Origin: Schoenoplectus triqueter
Taxonomy: Eukaryota; Streptophyta; Magnoliopsida; Poales; Cyperaceae
Direction: 5' to 3'
NCBI GenBank assembly: GCA_964058805.1
Contig: CAXKVV010000656.1
Location: 1-53,703, forward strand
Length of the DNA stretch: 53,703 nucleotides
Position numbers and translations under genes: made by a program. This document shows positions 12,147 to 21,430 of the stretch, one piece after another (within the stretch, counting starts at the first letter, position 1; each line of letters begins with the position of its first letter). The notes below the pieces were generated by a model. The model was not told where the DNA came from and searched no databases. It worked only from the letters and a program-made list of their open reading frames with translations.

Positions 12147-14052
12147 CTATTGTGAGTTTTTGTCAGTAACCCGAGCTCCAACTCTGTCCAGCTGGGAAAC
12201 AGTTGCCTTTGCCTTCAAGCCGCCTTCGCTTAAGAAGGCCTCCACCATCCTCTCCCCGATATACTTCCCTTTTTCCTCGCTGTCTGTCAAAGCAACCACA
12301 GTGGGACCCGCTCCACTTATTGTGCACCCAGTGGCACCTGCCTCCAGCGCGGCCTTTTTGACCCCCACCATACCAGGGATCAGTGGGGCCCGCTTTGGCT
12401 CTACTATTCCATCTGATGAGACTGCAGAGCCCAATAGCCGTACATCTCCCTATAAAGAAATTAAGTATTATGAAAACTGAGCATATCCAACCAGACAAAA
12501 GGACTATAATACAGAACATAAAAAACATCCTTTGTTTTCATGAAAAATACATTAATGCATGGCTCTACGCCTCTGCCATTAACAGAAAAATCAGATTCAA
12601 ATTTTTGGTTGATTTGTTTACAATGTGAATTGGAAAACTGTTTCTTTTTTTTTCCCTGTGGTACTGTACCAGTACAAACCACCACTTGGCTACTGTTGAG
12701 AAGCTTGTGATTGAAAAAACATCTTCTCAGTAACCAATTTCAGTAGGGAAAACAAATACTTGTCAGCAAGCCAAAACTCATGTACAACTTGTGTAAAGGA
12801 ACTAAATAAACAATAAAATATAAACAAAAGATGACAACAAGTATTTCACTTGCCTGGAGCACAGCAGCTACAAGTGCAGCTGCCTGGCTCGAGTTCTTCA
12901 CATGATCCTTCATGCTGACATCTGCCGGCAATGCAGCTCGCATTTTCTTTGTAGGTGCCTCAAACTCTGGGCTAACCAGAACAAAGACCAATTCTTTTTC
13001 CTCTGGGAAATTAAGCCTCAACAGCTCGAGTGGCTCATAGCTCCTTATCAGCACAAACCCTCCCATGATGGCTGGCCCCACATTGTCAGCATGGTAACCA
13101 CTTACTTTCTTCTCTGACTCCAGCCTATGGTTAAGAGTACAGGACAGAAGGTGTCACTATCTTCACAACAACAAATTTGCTCTGAAAATAACAAATCTTT
13201 TGTTTTTTGAACCAGAGACTGCAGTTGAAGATTCCCCAGCAGATGCACTGGACCCAAGTTCATTAAAAATGTTATGAGCTAAATCAAGAACCTTTAGGAA
13301 AGAGTTCAGCAGAAATTTTGTCATTTTGCTTGCCAAAATCTTAGTGTTGAATGATTTTTTTTTAAAGTGTCGTCTTAATAGCAAATGGTCCAAAACATAT
13401 TTAGGTATTACAACTAAAAGTATGATTAAATATTGTACACCTATAAATAAACTAGTGAAAAATACAGAGAATCTGATTTTATTCTGTACCCGGCAAGGAC
13501 AAGCTCGGAAAGAGAGAGTGGCCCACCGAACAGCTCATTGACCGCAACAGAAGCTGCAGCTGCTGAAGCCGCGGAAGATCCCAAACCAGATCCCAACGGG
13601 AGGCCCTTGTGGAGAGTAAGAGATACGGCAACTGATCTGACTCGGAGGGCCCGCATGACAGCCAAGGCCGCTATACCAGCGCAGTTCACGTGCGGATCCC
13701 GAGAAAGCTGAGATGAAGAGAGAAGATCGGAGGTGATCGAGGAAATGGAGAGAGAACCGGGAGGGGATGCAGGATCAACTGCGGCAGTGACAGTGTCGCC
13801 GAGAGATGAGACAGCGCAACCGAGGAAGTCAAAACCGGGACCGAGATTGGCGACTGTCGCCGGAGCGAAGGCTGAGAGAGATGTGAAGAGCGGCGGAGGG
13901 TCGGGAGAGGTGGTGGTGGAGGAGAGACTGGAGGTCTGGAGGGAGACGCAACATCGGACGGAGGCGAGGCGGAGGTGTGCAGTGGATCGACGGTGGACCG
14001 AAGGGGATCGGGAAGTGGAAGGAGAGAGGTTGCACTGCGTCGCCGCCGCCAT
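12147..14052 (-). CDS. HSK: Homoserine kinase, chloroplast precursor
   Basis: Three exons on the minus strand (14052-13490, 13124-12854, 12449-12147) join to 378 aa, close to the roughly 370 aa of the Arabidopsis enzyme. The enzyme phosphorylates homoserine with ATP to O-phosphohomoserine, the branch point to threonine and methionine in plastids; in Arabidopsis it is DMR1, whose loss raises homoserine and gives downy mildew resistance. Residues 1-~55 are Ser/Thr/Arg-rich with few acids, as in a transit peptide. GHMP-kinase motifs are 'APATVANLGPGFD' (~63-75), the ATP loop 'PLGSGLGSSAAS' (~152-163) and 'ISGAGPT' (~322-328). The ATG at 14052 is the first in frame; reading further upstream would need a GTG. 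Intron 1 is GT-AG. Intron 2 (12853-12450) begins with GC in the consensus CAG|GCAAGT. Confidence 0.96.
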
Positions 14053-14462
14053 GATTTGGTCACTGGTCACTGGTGAGAGTGCACTTGCAGGGACTAGGGA
14101 GCTGACGTGGAAACCTACTCAACTGCGATTATGTAGGTAACGGTGAACTCACATCACCTGCGGACAAAAAGCTCCGGACCTGCGGTTTTTTTAGTATGTG
14201 CAGTCAGATTTTTTATTAACGGTTCTGATTTAATAATAATAAATAGTTTTATATATCAAAAGTTATATTTAAATTTTTTTCAGCTATTGTGATTTCTCTG
14301 TGAATATCTTTATACAAAAATTATCCGCAGAGAATACCAATTCAGATCACGATGGGTCAGATAGAAATGTTTCGAGATCATCTATTGCTTCAATTTAACT
14401 GATTTGTGTGATAAACTTCTGACACCTCTGACATACTTTAGATTTTGTAAACGATAAACCCC
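14053..14462. promoter_or_regulatory. Upstream region of homoserine kinase
   Basis: The first ~100 bp upstream of the kinase ATG are GC-rich and grade into AT-rich sequence beyond 14200. This should hold the 5'UTR and core promoter. I see no convincing TATA box on the minus strand. Confidence 0.4.
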
Positions 14463-14854
14463 CCTTACAAAGGAAGGGATCACTTGACAATGGTTATGTT
14501 GACAATCTTAATAATAGATCTTCAAATATATTAAAAAAACTAAAAATAAAAAATTTTATAAATATATTTTTTTACTTATGGATTGATAGTGATTTAACTT
14601 TCATGTAATTTTATTATCGTTTGATAGTCCATCAAAGATTTTTAAATTAAAACCGTTACAAAGTGCATAACATTTTTTATGATCTTTGATGGACTAACAA
14701 ACATAATGAACTTTTATGAAATTTAAATTTTCATCAATCTATAAGCAGAAAAATATATTTATAAATTTTTTCTATTTTTAAGATTTTTTCATATTTATTT
14801 GAAGATTCATTGCCAAAATTGTCAAGATAACCCATTGTTAAGGGATCCCTTCCC
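14463..14854. mobile_element. ~390-bp foldback MITE with 20-bp flanking direct repeats
   Basis: Almost the whole element is one imperfect palindrome. The left arm contains 'GGAAGGGATCACTTGACAA' and 'GATAGTCCATCAAAGA'; the right arm contains their inverted counterparts 'TCTTTGATGGACTA' and 'TTGTTAAGGGATCCCTTCCC'. It is bounded by identical 20-bp direct copies of TTTTGTAAACGATAAACCCC at 14443-14462 and 14855-14874. A 20-bp target duplication would be longer than usual, so part of this may be terminal sequence or an older repeat. Confidence 0.7.
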
Positions 14855-15209
14855 TTTTGTAAACGATAAACCCCTTATTTTTTTAGAGTCACCTCTCAAA
14901 AGCATTTTTTTTATTTAACAAAATTGTATGGATGATGCACTGTTTATTATTGTTGATAAAATTTGTAAAATATTATACGTACATTATTGTTTTTGATATA
15001 CTATTAAATAACAAATTATTTCTGAACATAATGCACTACTGTCTTGAATTCTGTTACATAGAATCTGCACGAAAAGATACAACATGGATGAAAAGCTATC
15101 TTTAGCACACCAAAAAAAAAAATTGAAACTTGGCAAGTTGCTTTAATTTCTAAATCCAAATTAGGTCGCTCTCTTTTGGGTTAGGTTAGTATCTGACAAC
15201 CAGTTTGTA

Positions 15210-15290
15210 AATTGCACAGTGCAAACTGTAAAGGAAACGTTGCACAAAGTGTGCAATTCCTATGGGCCTATGGCCCAAAGGCCCAAACAC
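15210..15290. promoter_or_regulatory. Palindrome cluster followed by three TGGGCC motifs
   Basis: TTGCACAGTGCAA (15212-15224) and TTGCACAAAGTGTGCAA (15240-15256) are adjacent palindromes sharing the half-site TTGCAC, and the first is framed by inverted CAGTTTG/CAAACTG. Immediately downstream, TGGGCC/GGCCCA occurs at 15263-15268, 15272-15277 and 15280-15285. TGGGCC/T 'site II' elements bind TCP factors in many plant housekeeping promoters. It lies 1.2 kb upstream of homoserine kinase, and no gene is visible to its right. Confidence 0.35.
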
Positions 15291-15534
15291 ACTGGGGGGC
15301 CTTATTATAGCATTGTAGCACGAATCATGAAATCAGAGAAAAAAAGGATCTCCGTCAAATGACCATTGAATCCCCGCACTTTCGGGAAATAGAGCTCTTT
15401 ACATGCTCATCAAATGAAACACTGCCAAGTGGATCTTTCGCCAGGCGTCAAACTCCTATTGGCCAGAATTCACTGTTGACTGTTTCTTATTTTCTCGATG
15501 CACCCTTGCTGTCTATCCCGTGCTAATAAGCACC

Positions 15535-17050
15535 GATCTCAAAAGAAAAGTCATCGAAATTCAAGGATTTTTCCTACATACACATTGGTCAGGATCCGAT
15601 GCTTCTGATATGAAATTTTGATGCCATTGCGTGATATTTTTCTTTTCTGAAATGTCAAGTTCCCAGTTCATTTTCTATCATTTGAACTTTGTATTGATAT
15701 GAATCAAGAAAAAAAAAGGTTATCGGACTAGATTATGTTGATTTTTTTTTTTCAATTCTGAACTCCAGTTTCTAAGAGCATCATCATCCCGTCTACATAT
15801 AACTAATTAGTTGTAGTATGTACTTACAATAACAATTTTAAGATACGATACACTTATTACTTTAGCAATCCAATTAAATCAACAAGTTTAAGTGGTATAA
15901 AATTATTCCACCTTACGGTGCTCTCTTTATTGATTAGAGAAAATTCCCACTTCGCCCAAAAAAATTGCATAAATTTTGTATCCTGAAATTAATATATAAA
16001 ATATTACTATTTAAAAAAAACATTTTTTGCGGTTTTAGAGATGGAGATACTCTAATCAATTAAATTCAAAGTTCCATAATAATTCATGTGTATTAATAAG
16101 TTTGAATAAAATGTCAGCATTTTGTGGCGCCCAAAATTGAACCAGATATTCACCGGTTTTTAGCATCATTAATTTTTATTATTTCTCGCTGAGCGAGTAT
16201 TTCATCTGTTTCCACAACTCTAGGAGAAAAGGTTGATATAAAATACGTTTATTCATACTATATTTTATTATAGCTCATGAATACATAATTCATATAAAAT
16301 AATAAAATATAAATTAGAACTTATACTTCTGAAAGAGCAGTCATCTTGAAGCAGAAACTAACAAAACCGTCAGTACTAATCTTCATAGATTTTTCTCGGA
16401 CATGATTATAGTTTAATTAGGTGTTTTTCCTTCAACTCTTTTATATTTTTTTAGTGGACGAAATTATTGTGATTGTCCAAAAAGTTCAGAATACGAGTCT
16501 TTTTATAGAATCTGAGACAATCTCTGAGATCAAAAATGAATTTAGACATATAAATTTTTCATCAAAATTCAAATGTATTCAGACGCACCCTCCAGATACA
16601 CCTTGACTAATTATTCATATATGATCTTGACTCATAATTATTAGACCATATATTAAATATTATAATATTAATATTTCTAACAAAGTTATCTTGCAAAAAG
16701 TACTTCCATAAGTTGACTCCATGATAATTCATGTTTTATTGTTTCAACGCTGCATTCTTGTCATTATTTTTTTATTCTCAATAATTTTTTTTATTTAAAA
16801 TTTGCCGAGACATGTACTAAGTTGCTCAAAATTAAGTTCCTACTCAATCTTATATGAGACATATGTCACCGCCATTTGTTTAATAACAACAATGTGAATT
16901 TGCAATTTAATATTATGTTTTTTCAATCTCTAATTACGAAATGGGTTAATTATATCATATTACATTTTCCTGGCAAATATGAAATTCTCTCAATTTATTC
17001 AATTATTGTGACCATGCTGACAACTGGAAAACGAAGACTTGAAGATTAGA
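15535..17050. repeat. Decayed duplication, copy 1
   Basis: Blocks here recur in order and orientation further right. 15536-15770 matches 19553-19640 plus 20071-20190 (shared 'CATCGAAATTCAAGGA', 'TTCATTTTCTATCATTT', 'AGGTTATCGGACTA'). 15775-16200 matches 20189-20560 ('AAGTTTGAATAAAAT', 'CATTAATTTTTATT'). 16690-17040 matches 23170-23450 ('ATGAAATTCTCTCAATTTAT'). No ORF runs through the blocks, so this is duplicated non-coding or badly decayed DNA. Confidence 0.6.
15776..16053. mobile_element. PIF/Harbinger-like MITE (copy 1)
   Basis: The left end is TAA-GAGCATCATCATC and the right end is GATGGAGATACTC-TAA, giving imperfect terminal inverted repeats and the 3-bp TAA duplication typical of PIF/Harbinger elements. 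It contains no coding capacity. The equivalent copy at 20189-20376 lies in the same position of the duplicated block, so the insertion predates the duplication. Confidence 0.5.
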
Positions 17051-17154
17051 GATGAGGAGCAAGTAGAACAGTGGAATGAATAAGTGAGAAGTGGCGATTA
17101 TTTCAAACAGTACCAGGAATGTAGCAATTTTTTACAGTCCAGCGCTTGAATGGT

Positions 17155-17330
17155 TATAAAAGGAGTATCGCTAAGCTGCGCCAATTCAATTCCTCCAGAC
17201 CGATTTCATGAGATGATGGGTCTTTGAAGGATAGTACGCACTTACGAGGCTCCACCTTGCTCTTCTAGTGGGGTTTGGGATGATCCACATCCCCGGATCA
17301 GGCGCTGATGCCTGATGAGCACATTGAATT
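17155..17330 (+). promoter_or_regulatory. TATA box followed by a hairpin-rich segment without an ORF
   Basis: TATAAAAGG at 17155-17163 is followed by about 150 bp of moderately GC-rich DNA containing the perfect 7-bp stem ATCAGGC-GCTGAT-GCCTGAT (17297-17316) and a nested GATCC/GGATC stem just before it. This could be the start of a short non-coding transcript or a lost gene. I recognise no known RNA family; TGATGA and CTGA boxes are present but lack a snoRNA terminal stem. Confidence 0.25.
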
Positions 17331-17379
17331 ATCTATGTGATATGTGACTGAGAGCTCTCAATCGGTCAAAAAAGTATTA

Positions 17380-18670
17380 TTGGTCCGGGGCTGTGTTGTG
17401 CGCAGTGGGGTCAGGGGTCGGGGTTGAGGCAGTGGTGTGCCCTGTTAGGATTGGGGGTTGGGTTGGGGCAGCGATGACTCCCGTCTGGAGGTTTGAAAAA
17501 ACTTCCGGTGGCTAATTTAGTTCGGGATAATTCATGATCGCTATCTGGACCGTCTCAATCCGTGTCTTAACACGATCTTACGGTGGGTTAGATCACGATT
17601 TTTTTCATTTTGAACCGTTCTATAATCCGTGACCCGAGATTAATCCGGACCATGATAACCCATCTCACATCGTGATAACCCATACTAAGCCATACCGACC
17701 ATACCAACCGTACCAATCATGCTAATCTTTTTTTGTGCTGCTTTCAATAAAATCCTATCAGCATATACTGTTTTTTATCTGCATGTTTTGCATAGACTGC
17801 TAGTATACTATATATGCCTCCATATTTGCCATTCATTTCTGATTTAAAAAGAGAGAACAATTGAATCTGTTGAAAGTTTATGTAATTATTTCTTGTACCA
17901 TTGATTGTTCGCATATATCCATTATTTAAAGCTTTAGAATATTATTTTTAAAGAAATAAAAAAAAATCACAATTGGAATGGCCGACATGGTACGTCACTA
18001 TGAGGAAACATGATAAAATAATTTATTTATCTTTATTCTCCTTAACAGTATTAGTCTTCCGGATTTTTACATCAAGTAACAAGTTAAAAAAACCCGGTGT
18101 TAACCCATTATGGGTGGATCCGACGTCTCGTGCCCGATACGTCTCAATTCGTGGGGTCCAATCTGTGGGGTCTAAGGTAAGTTGGGTTAGAATTTTCTCA
18201 TTTTGGACCATTCTAACCTGGACCATTAAACCCATGTTAAACCCGCGACCCGTATTAATCCGTGGTCCGAAGGGGTTTGAACCGGACCATTGTCAAATCT
18301 CTAACCTTGCCTGAGATGGGGGTTGGCTCGGGGCTGCGGCACGCCCCACCGAGGTTGGGGGGTTTGGCCGGGACCAGTAGCGGAGATTGAGAGGAAATTA
18401 AGAGAGGGCAAATGAAATTTGATTACTTGCATTAAATAATTAGAGGGGGCCAATTATATGCTTTAAGTATAATTTCACTTAGAAAATGAATACTAAATAT
18501 ATTATTTTGAGATTAATAGAGAGGTCATGGCCCAATTTGTTTTAGGGAAGCTCCGCCCCTGGCCGGGGCTGCGGCGCGTCCCGCCGGGGTCGGAAGGTTG
18601 AGCCAGGGCTGCGGTGCGCGTTTTGAGGGGGTTGGTTTGGGGCTCCGGTGTGCCCGCTATGGTGCGCCGT
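17380..18670. repeat. GC-rich degenerate repeat cluster
   Basis: Two diverged direct copies of one segment lie at about 17510-17660 and 18090-18300 (shared 'GGGTTAGA', 'TCATTTTGAACCGTTCTA' versus 'TCATTTTGGACCATTCTA', and 'ATTAATCCG'). They are flanked by repeated G-rich phrases such as 'GGGGCTGCGG' and 'GGGTTGGG' at 17390-17490, 18310-18370 and 18560-18650. Short ORFs here are by-products of the repeats. The family is unidentified; high GC against AT-rich surroundings suggests a transposon. Confidence 0.5.
18375..18561. mobile_element. hAT-like MITE with 8-bp target duplication
   Basis: The 187-bp element starts CAGTAGCGGAG and ends CTCCGCCCCTG, inverted termini of the CAGGGGCGGA type familiar from plant hAT-derived MITEs. 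It is flanked by GCCGGGAC (18367-18374) and GCCGGGGC (18562-18569), an 8-bp duplication with one mismatch. It is nested inside the GC-rich repeat cluster. Confidence 0.65.
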
Positions 18671-19320
18671 CAAGTAACATTACAGTTCAAAAAAAATTGA
18701 GTTGTACATTTCAGAACAAATCGAAAGCCATAATTATCGGGATAAGAAGTCGAACGCCAATAAAATGTAACCGTTAAATTTGAGTTGTACAGTTCAGAAC
18801 AAGTAAGTATAGGATTTAGATCGCAAATAAACAGCAATGTACGCAGACTCGCTTTTAAATATCTGGACTGCCTAAATTAATGTAGCTAACTGTAATTATC
18901 CAACTAATATAATTTAGCTAAACTACTATAGTCTTTGGCTGTCATCATTTGTACGTAGCTTCCCGTTGCTTTGATTAGTGCATGAGATTACATTAATATG
19001 TTTTTCATGAATAATGCAGGACATTGGTGTGACCATATTGTACAGCATTCCATTTTTCAATAAAAAAAGCTCTAATGTATACGTTCGTAACTTAGAATAC
19101 AGTGCCCTCTTTTCTTTCTATTATTTTAAAATCGTTTTATAATTTGGGTGGCACTGGTACGGAATTAGTGAACGGGTTTTTTTGAGCATTTTTCTCTTGA
19201 GAGATTATAATTTTTTTTGTGGATGGCTGTGAGAAAGTTTAAATATGAATTTTGATGTACATATTTTATTATTGTTAAATCAGAATCGTTTATAGTTGAT
19301 CGAACAAAAAAATGCTGCAG

Positions 19321-19428
19321 AATGAGGTGTTTTTGAGCAGTTCAGAGAATGTCATTCCAGAATTGATAGCGTTGGTAGCGTCTGGGCCGAATTTTGAAAA
19401 TGCAATTTATTTTGATTTCATTACTCAG
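19321..19428 (+). pseudogene. Orphan exon-like segment, 36 codons
   Basis: A 108-bp open segment lies between CTGCAG and GTCATC, plausible acceptor and donor sites, and is exactly 36 codons long. It reads NEVFLSSSENVIPELIALVA and continues SGPNFENAIYFDFITQ. Its base composition looks more coding-like than the flanks. I recognise no family, and no matching exons lie nearby, so it may be a captured gene fragment, a gene relic or chance. Confidence 0.25.
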
Positions 19429-19644
19429 GTCATCTGTTGGTTGGTCCTATACTCCTATTGGGCTTTCAGAACCATTAGAAATAATTATATATAACTTGGA
19501 CCGGAATATATTAAAATCTGTGAAAGAATGCAACTTGCGGCCTCATAAAAATACCCAAAAGAAAAGGCATCGAAATTCAAGGACTACATTGCTAAATTAG
19601 TGGATCAAATGTTCGATATGTGAATTCAAGTACTACATCTTATT

Positions 19645-20070
19645 TAGGGGTGTCAATGAATCGGGTCATATTATTTTATTATTATTTTTTAATCTGATTT
19701 GAATTTGATCCGATTAAATTCGGATTAAAATTTTTTGATTCATATCTGACCCAACGGGTCATGAATCGACCCGATCCGTATAAAATAATTAAATATTTAT
19801 TAATTATTTTATATAATTTTAAGCAACAAATTATTGGTTAATTTATAATTAATCTTAATTAGTGTATATTTAAGCTTTAATTAGTACTAAATCATAAAAT
19901 TACGTTAAAAATATAATTAATCATATCGGGTTGACCCGAATCCGATCCGATTCGGATCAAAAAAATTAAACTCATATCCAACCCATTTATCTTCGGGACA
20001 GGTCGGGTCGGGTCGGATTCAGATCGAATCGGCTTATCCCATCGGGTCGGTTCAATAATTGTCACCCCTA
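19645..20070. mobile_element. hAT-like MITE, TAGGGGTGTCAAT family
   Basis: The termini TAGGGGTGTCAAT and ATTGTCACCCCTA are inverted repeats. The flanks ATCTTATT (19637-19644) and ATCTTATC (20071-20078) form an 8-bp duplication with one mismatch. Internal GGGTCGGGTCGGG-type and 'GATCCGAT' motifs recur in related elements in this window. It is absent from the paralogous position in copy 1 of the duplication, so it inserted later. Confidence 0.75.
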
Positions 20071-20188
20071 ATCTTATCAGTTCATTTTCTATCATTTCGA
20101 CTTTTATATCAATATGAATCAAGAGAAAGAAAAGGTTATCGGACTATCCTACATTATGTTGATTTTGTTTTCTTGAATTATGATTGTC

Positions 20189-20376
20189 TTAGAGCATCTT
20201 CATCAAGTCTACAAGTAATATGCACTTACAATAACAATTTTAGCAATGTAATTGAATCAGCAAGTTTCTTAAAAGTACTTCCAAGTTCATTGTAAGTGGT
20301 ATAAGAATCTTTATCCTTACATTCTCTCTTTAAGAGATAAATTCAATTTTACGGTTCTAAAGATGAAGAGCATCTA
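20189..20376. mobile_element. PIF/Harbinger-like MITE (copy 2)
   Basis: The left end is TTA-GAGCATCTTCATC and the right end GATGAAGAGCATC-TAA. It sits in the same context as 15776-16053. A further start, TTAGAGCATCTTCACTG, is seen at about 26136 without a clear partner end. Confidence 0.45.
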
Positions 20377-21059
20377 ACCAATTAAATTCAAATTCCCATG
20401 ATATTGCATGTGTATATCAGTACATGTAAGTTTGAATAAAATATCAGCATTTTCAGCCCTAAAAATTGAATAGGATATTTGCAGGTTTAGCACCATTAAT
20501 TTTTATTCGTTCCTCACTGTGCAAGTAATTAATTTCATTTTCTACCACGCATATTTTTCTGTACAGCTATGGCTATTTTTTGAGACTTTTTTCTCTCCTG
20601 TTATTTTTACTGACAACCTATATAAATACTGGAGTCTCATATCTTAATACTTGACTCACTTATATAAGTATCTAAATACTTAAATATCTAACTCACTTAT
20701 ATAAATATTTAACTTATTTGCGTAGATAGATGATTTATTAAAAATAATAAAAAATTAATTACAGAGATTTTTTGTCAAAAATAAAAAATTAAGTAAAAAA
20801 ATACTGTTGAGACTGTTAGTCGGACCCTTCAAAAAAATAAACGCTTAATTTTTCAAAAACGATAAATTATTTAAAAATATATATATTAACAAAAGTGTGG
20901 AAATTTACATCGGGGAATTCCGCTTTTATTCAATTTGGCAATAATTTCTTAACACAACCAATTGTAGCGATCCATGTAGTGAATGACATTCTCAGAAGAA
21001 ATTACAAATAATTAATAAAGAACTGTAGAGAAGTTGGAACCGAAGATCTACAATGGCAA

Positions 21060-21430
21060 AGTGCGGGCTATCTTTTCTGCGTACCATATCACGTGCTACT
21101 TGCCTGCCTGAGTAGTGACTAGTGAGTAACAAATGTAGTCACAGTAACATACACATACGCTTTTCTACGACAAGCACACGCGATCTTCTCATTGGTGGAT
21201 TGTGTACAAACGCTCTCTGGTAGTCTGGGACTCTCTCCTCCTATTCGTACGGACGGCTAGAATAGATCGGTCAAAGAATCCAACGGCCTAGTAACGACCG
21301 AGGAAAAGATTCCTTCCAGGAAAGAATCTGCGATTGGATGGCACTTGGCAGTACTTCCAATCACGCGCTTCGAGAAGGTTCCAGTTCGTTGTGCACTTGC
21401 CACTTGGACATGGCGCGCCGTACGGAAATA
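21060..21430. promoter_or_regulatory. GC-richer island with heat-shock element and G-box
   Basis: A perfect three-unit heat-shock element, TTCGAGAAGGTTC (TTCnnGAAnnTTC), lies at 21369-21381, and a CACGTG G-box at 21090-21095. The island is clearly less AT-rich than its surroundings and holds further GAAtc/TTCC motifs at about 21265-21330. No credible coding sequence follows on either side. It may be a promoter left by a deleted or displaced gene, or an undescribed transcript's promoter. Confidence 0.35.

Noticed and set aside
14053..14070. Upstream extension of homoserine kinase by six codons
   Set aside because: The extension would start at GTG, and the in-frame ATG at 14052 begins a normal transit peptide.
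13733..14140. 135-codon ORF opposite homoserine kinase exon 1
   Set aside because: It is the antisense shadow of the GC-rich first exon, with an Arg/Glu/Gly-biased composition and no domain.
17297..17352. Possible C/D-box snoRNA (TGATGA ... CTGA)
   Set aside because: No complementary terminal stem flanks the boxes and the spacing is short.
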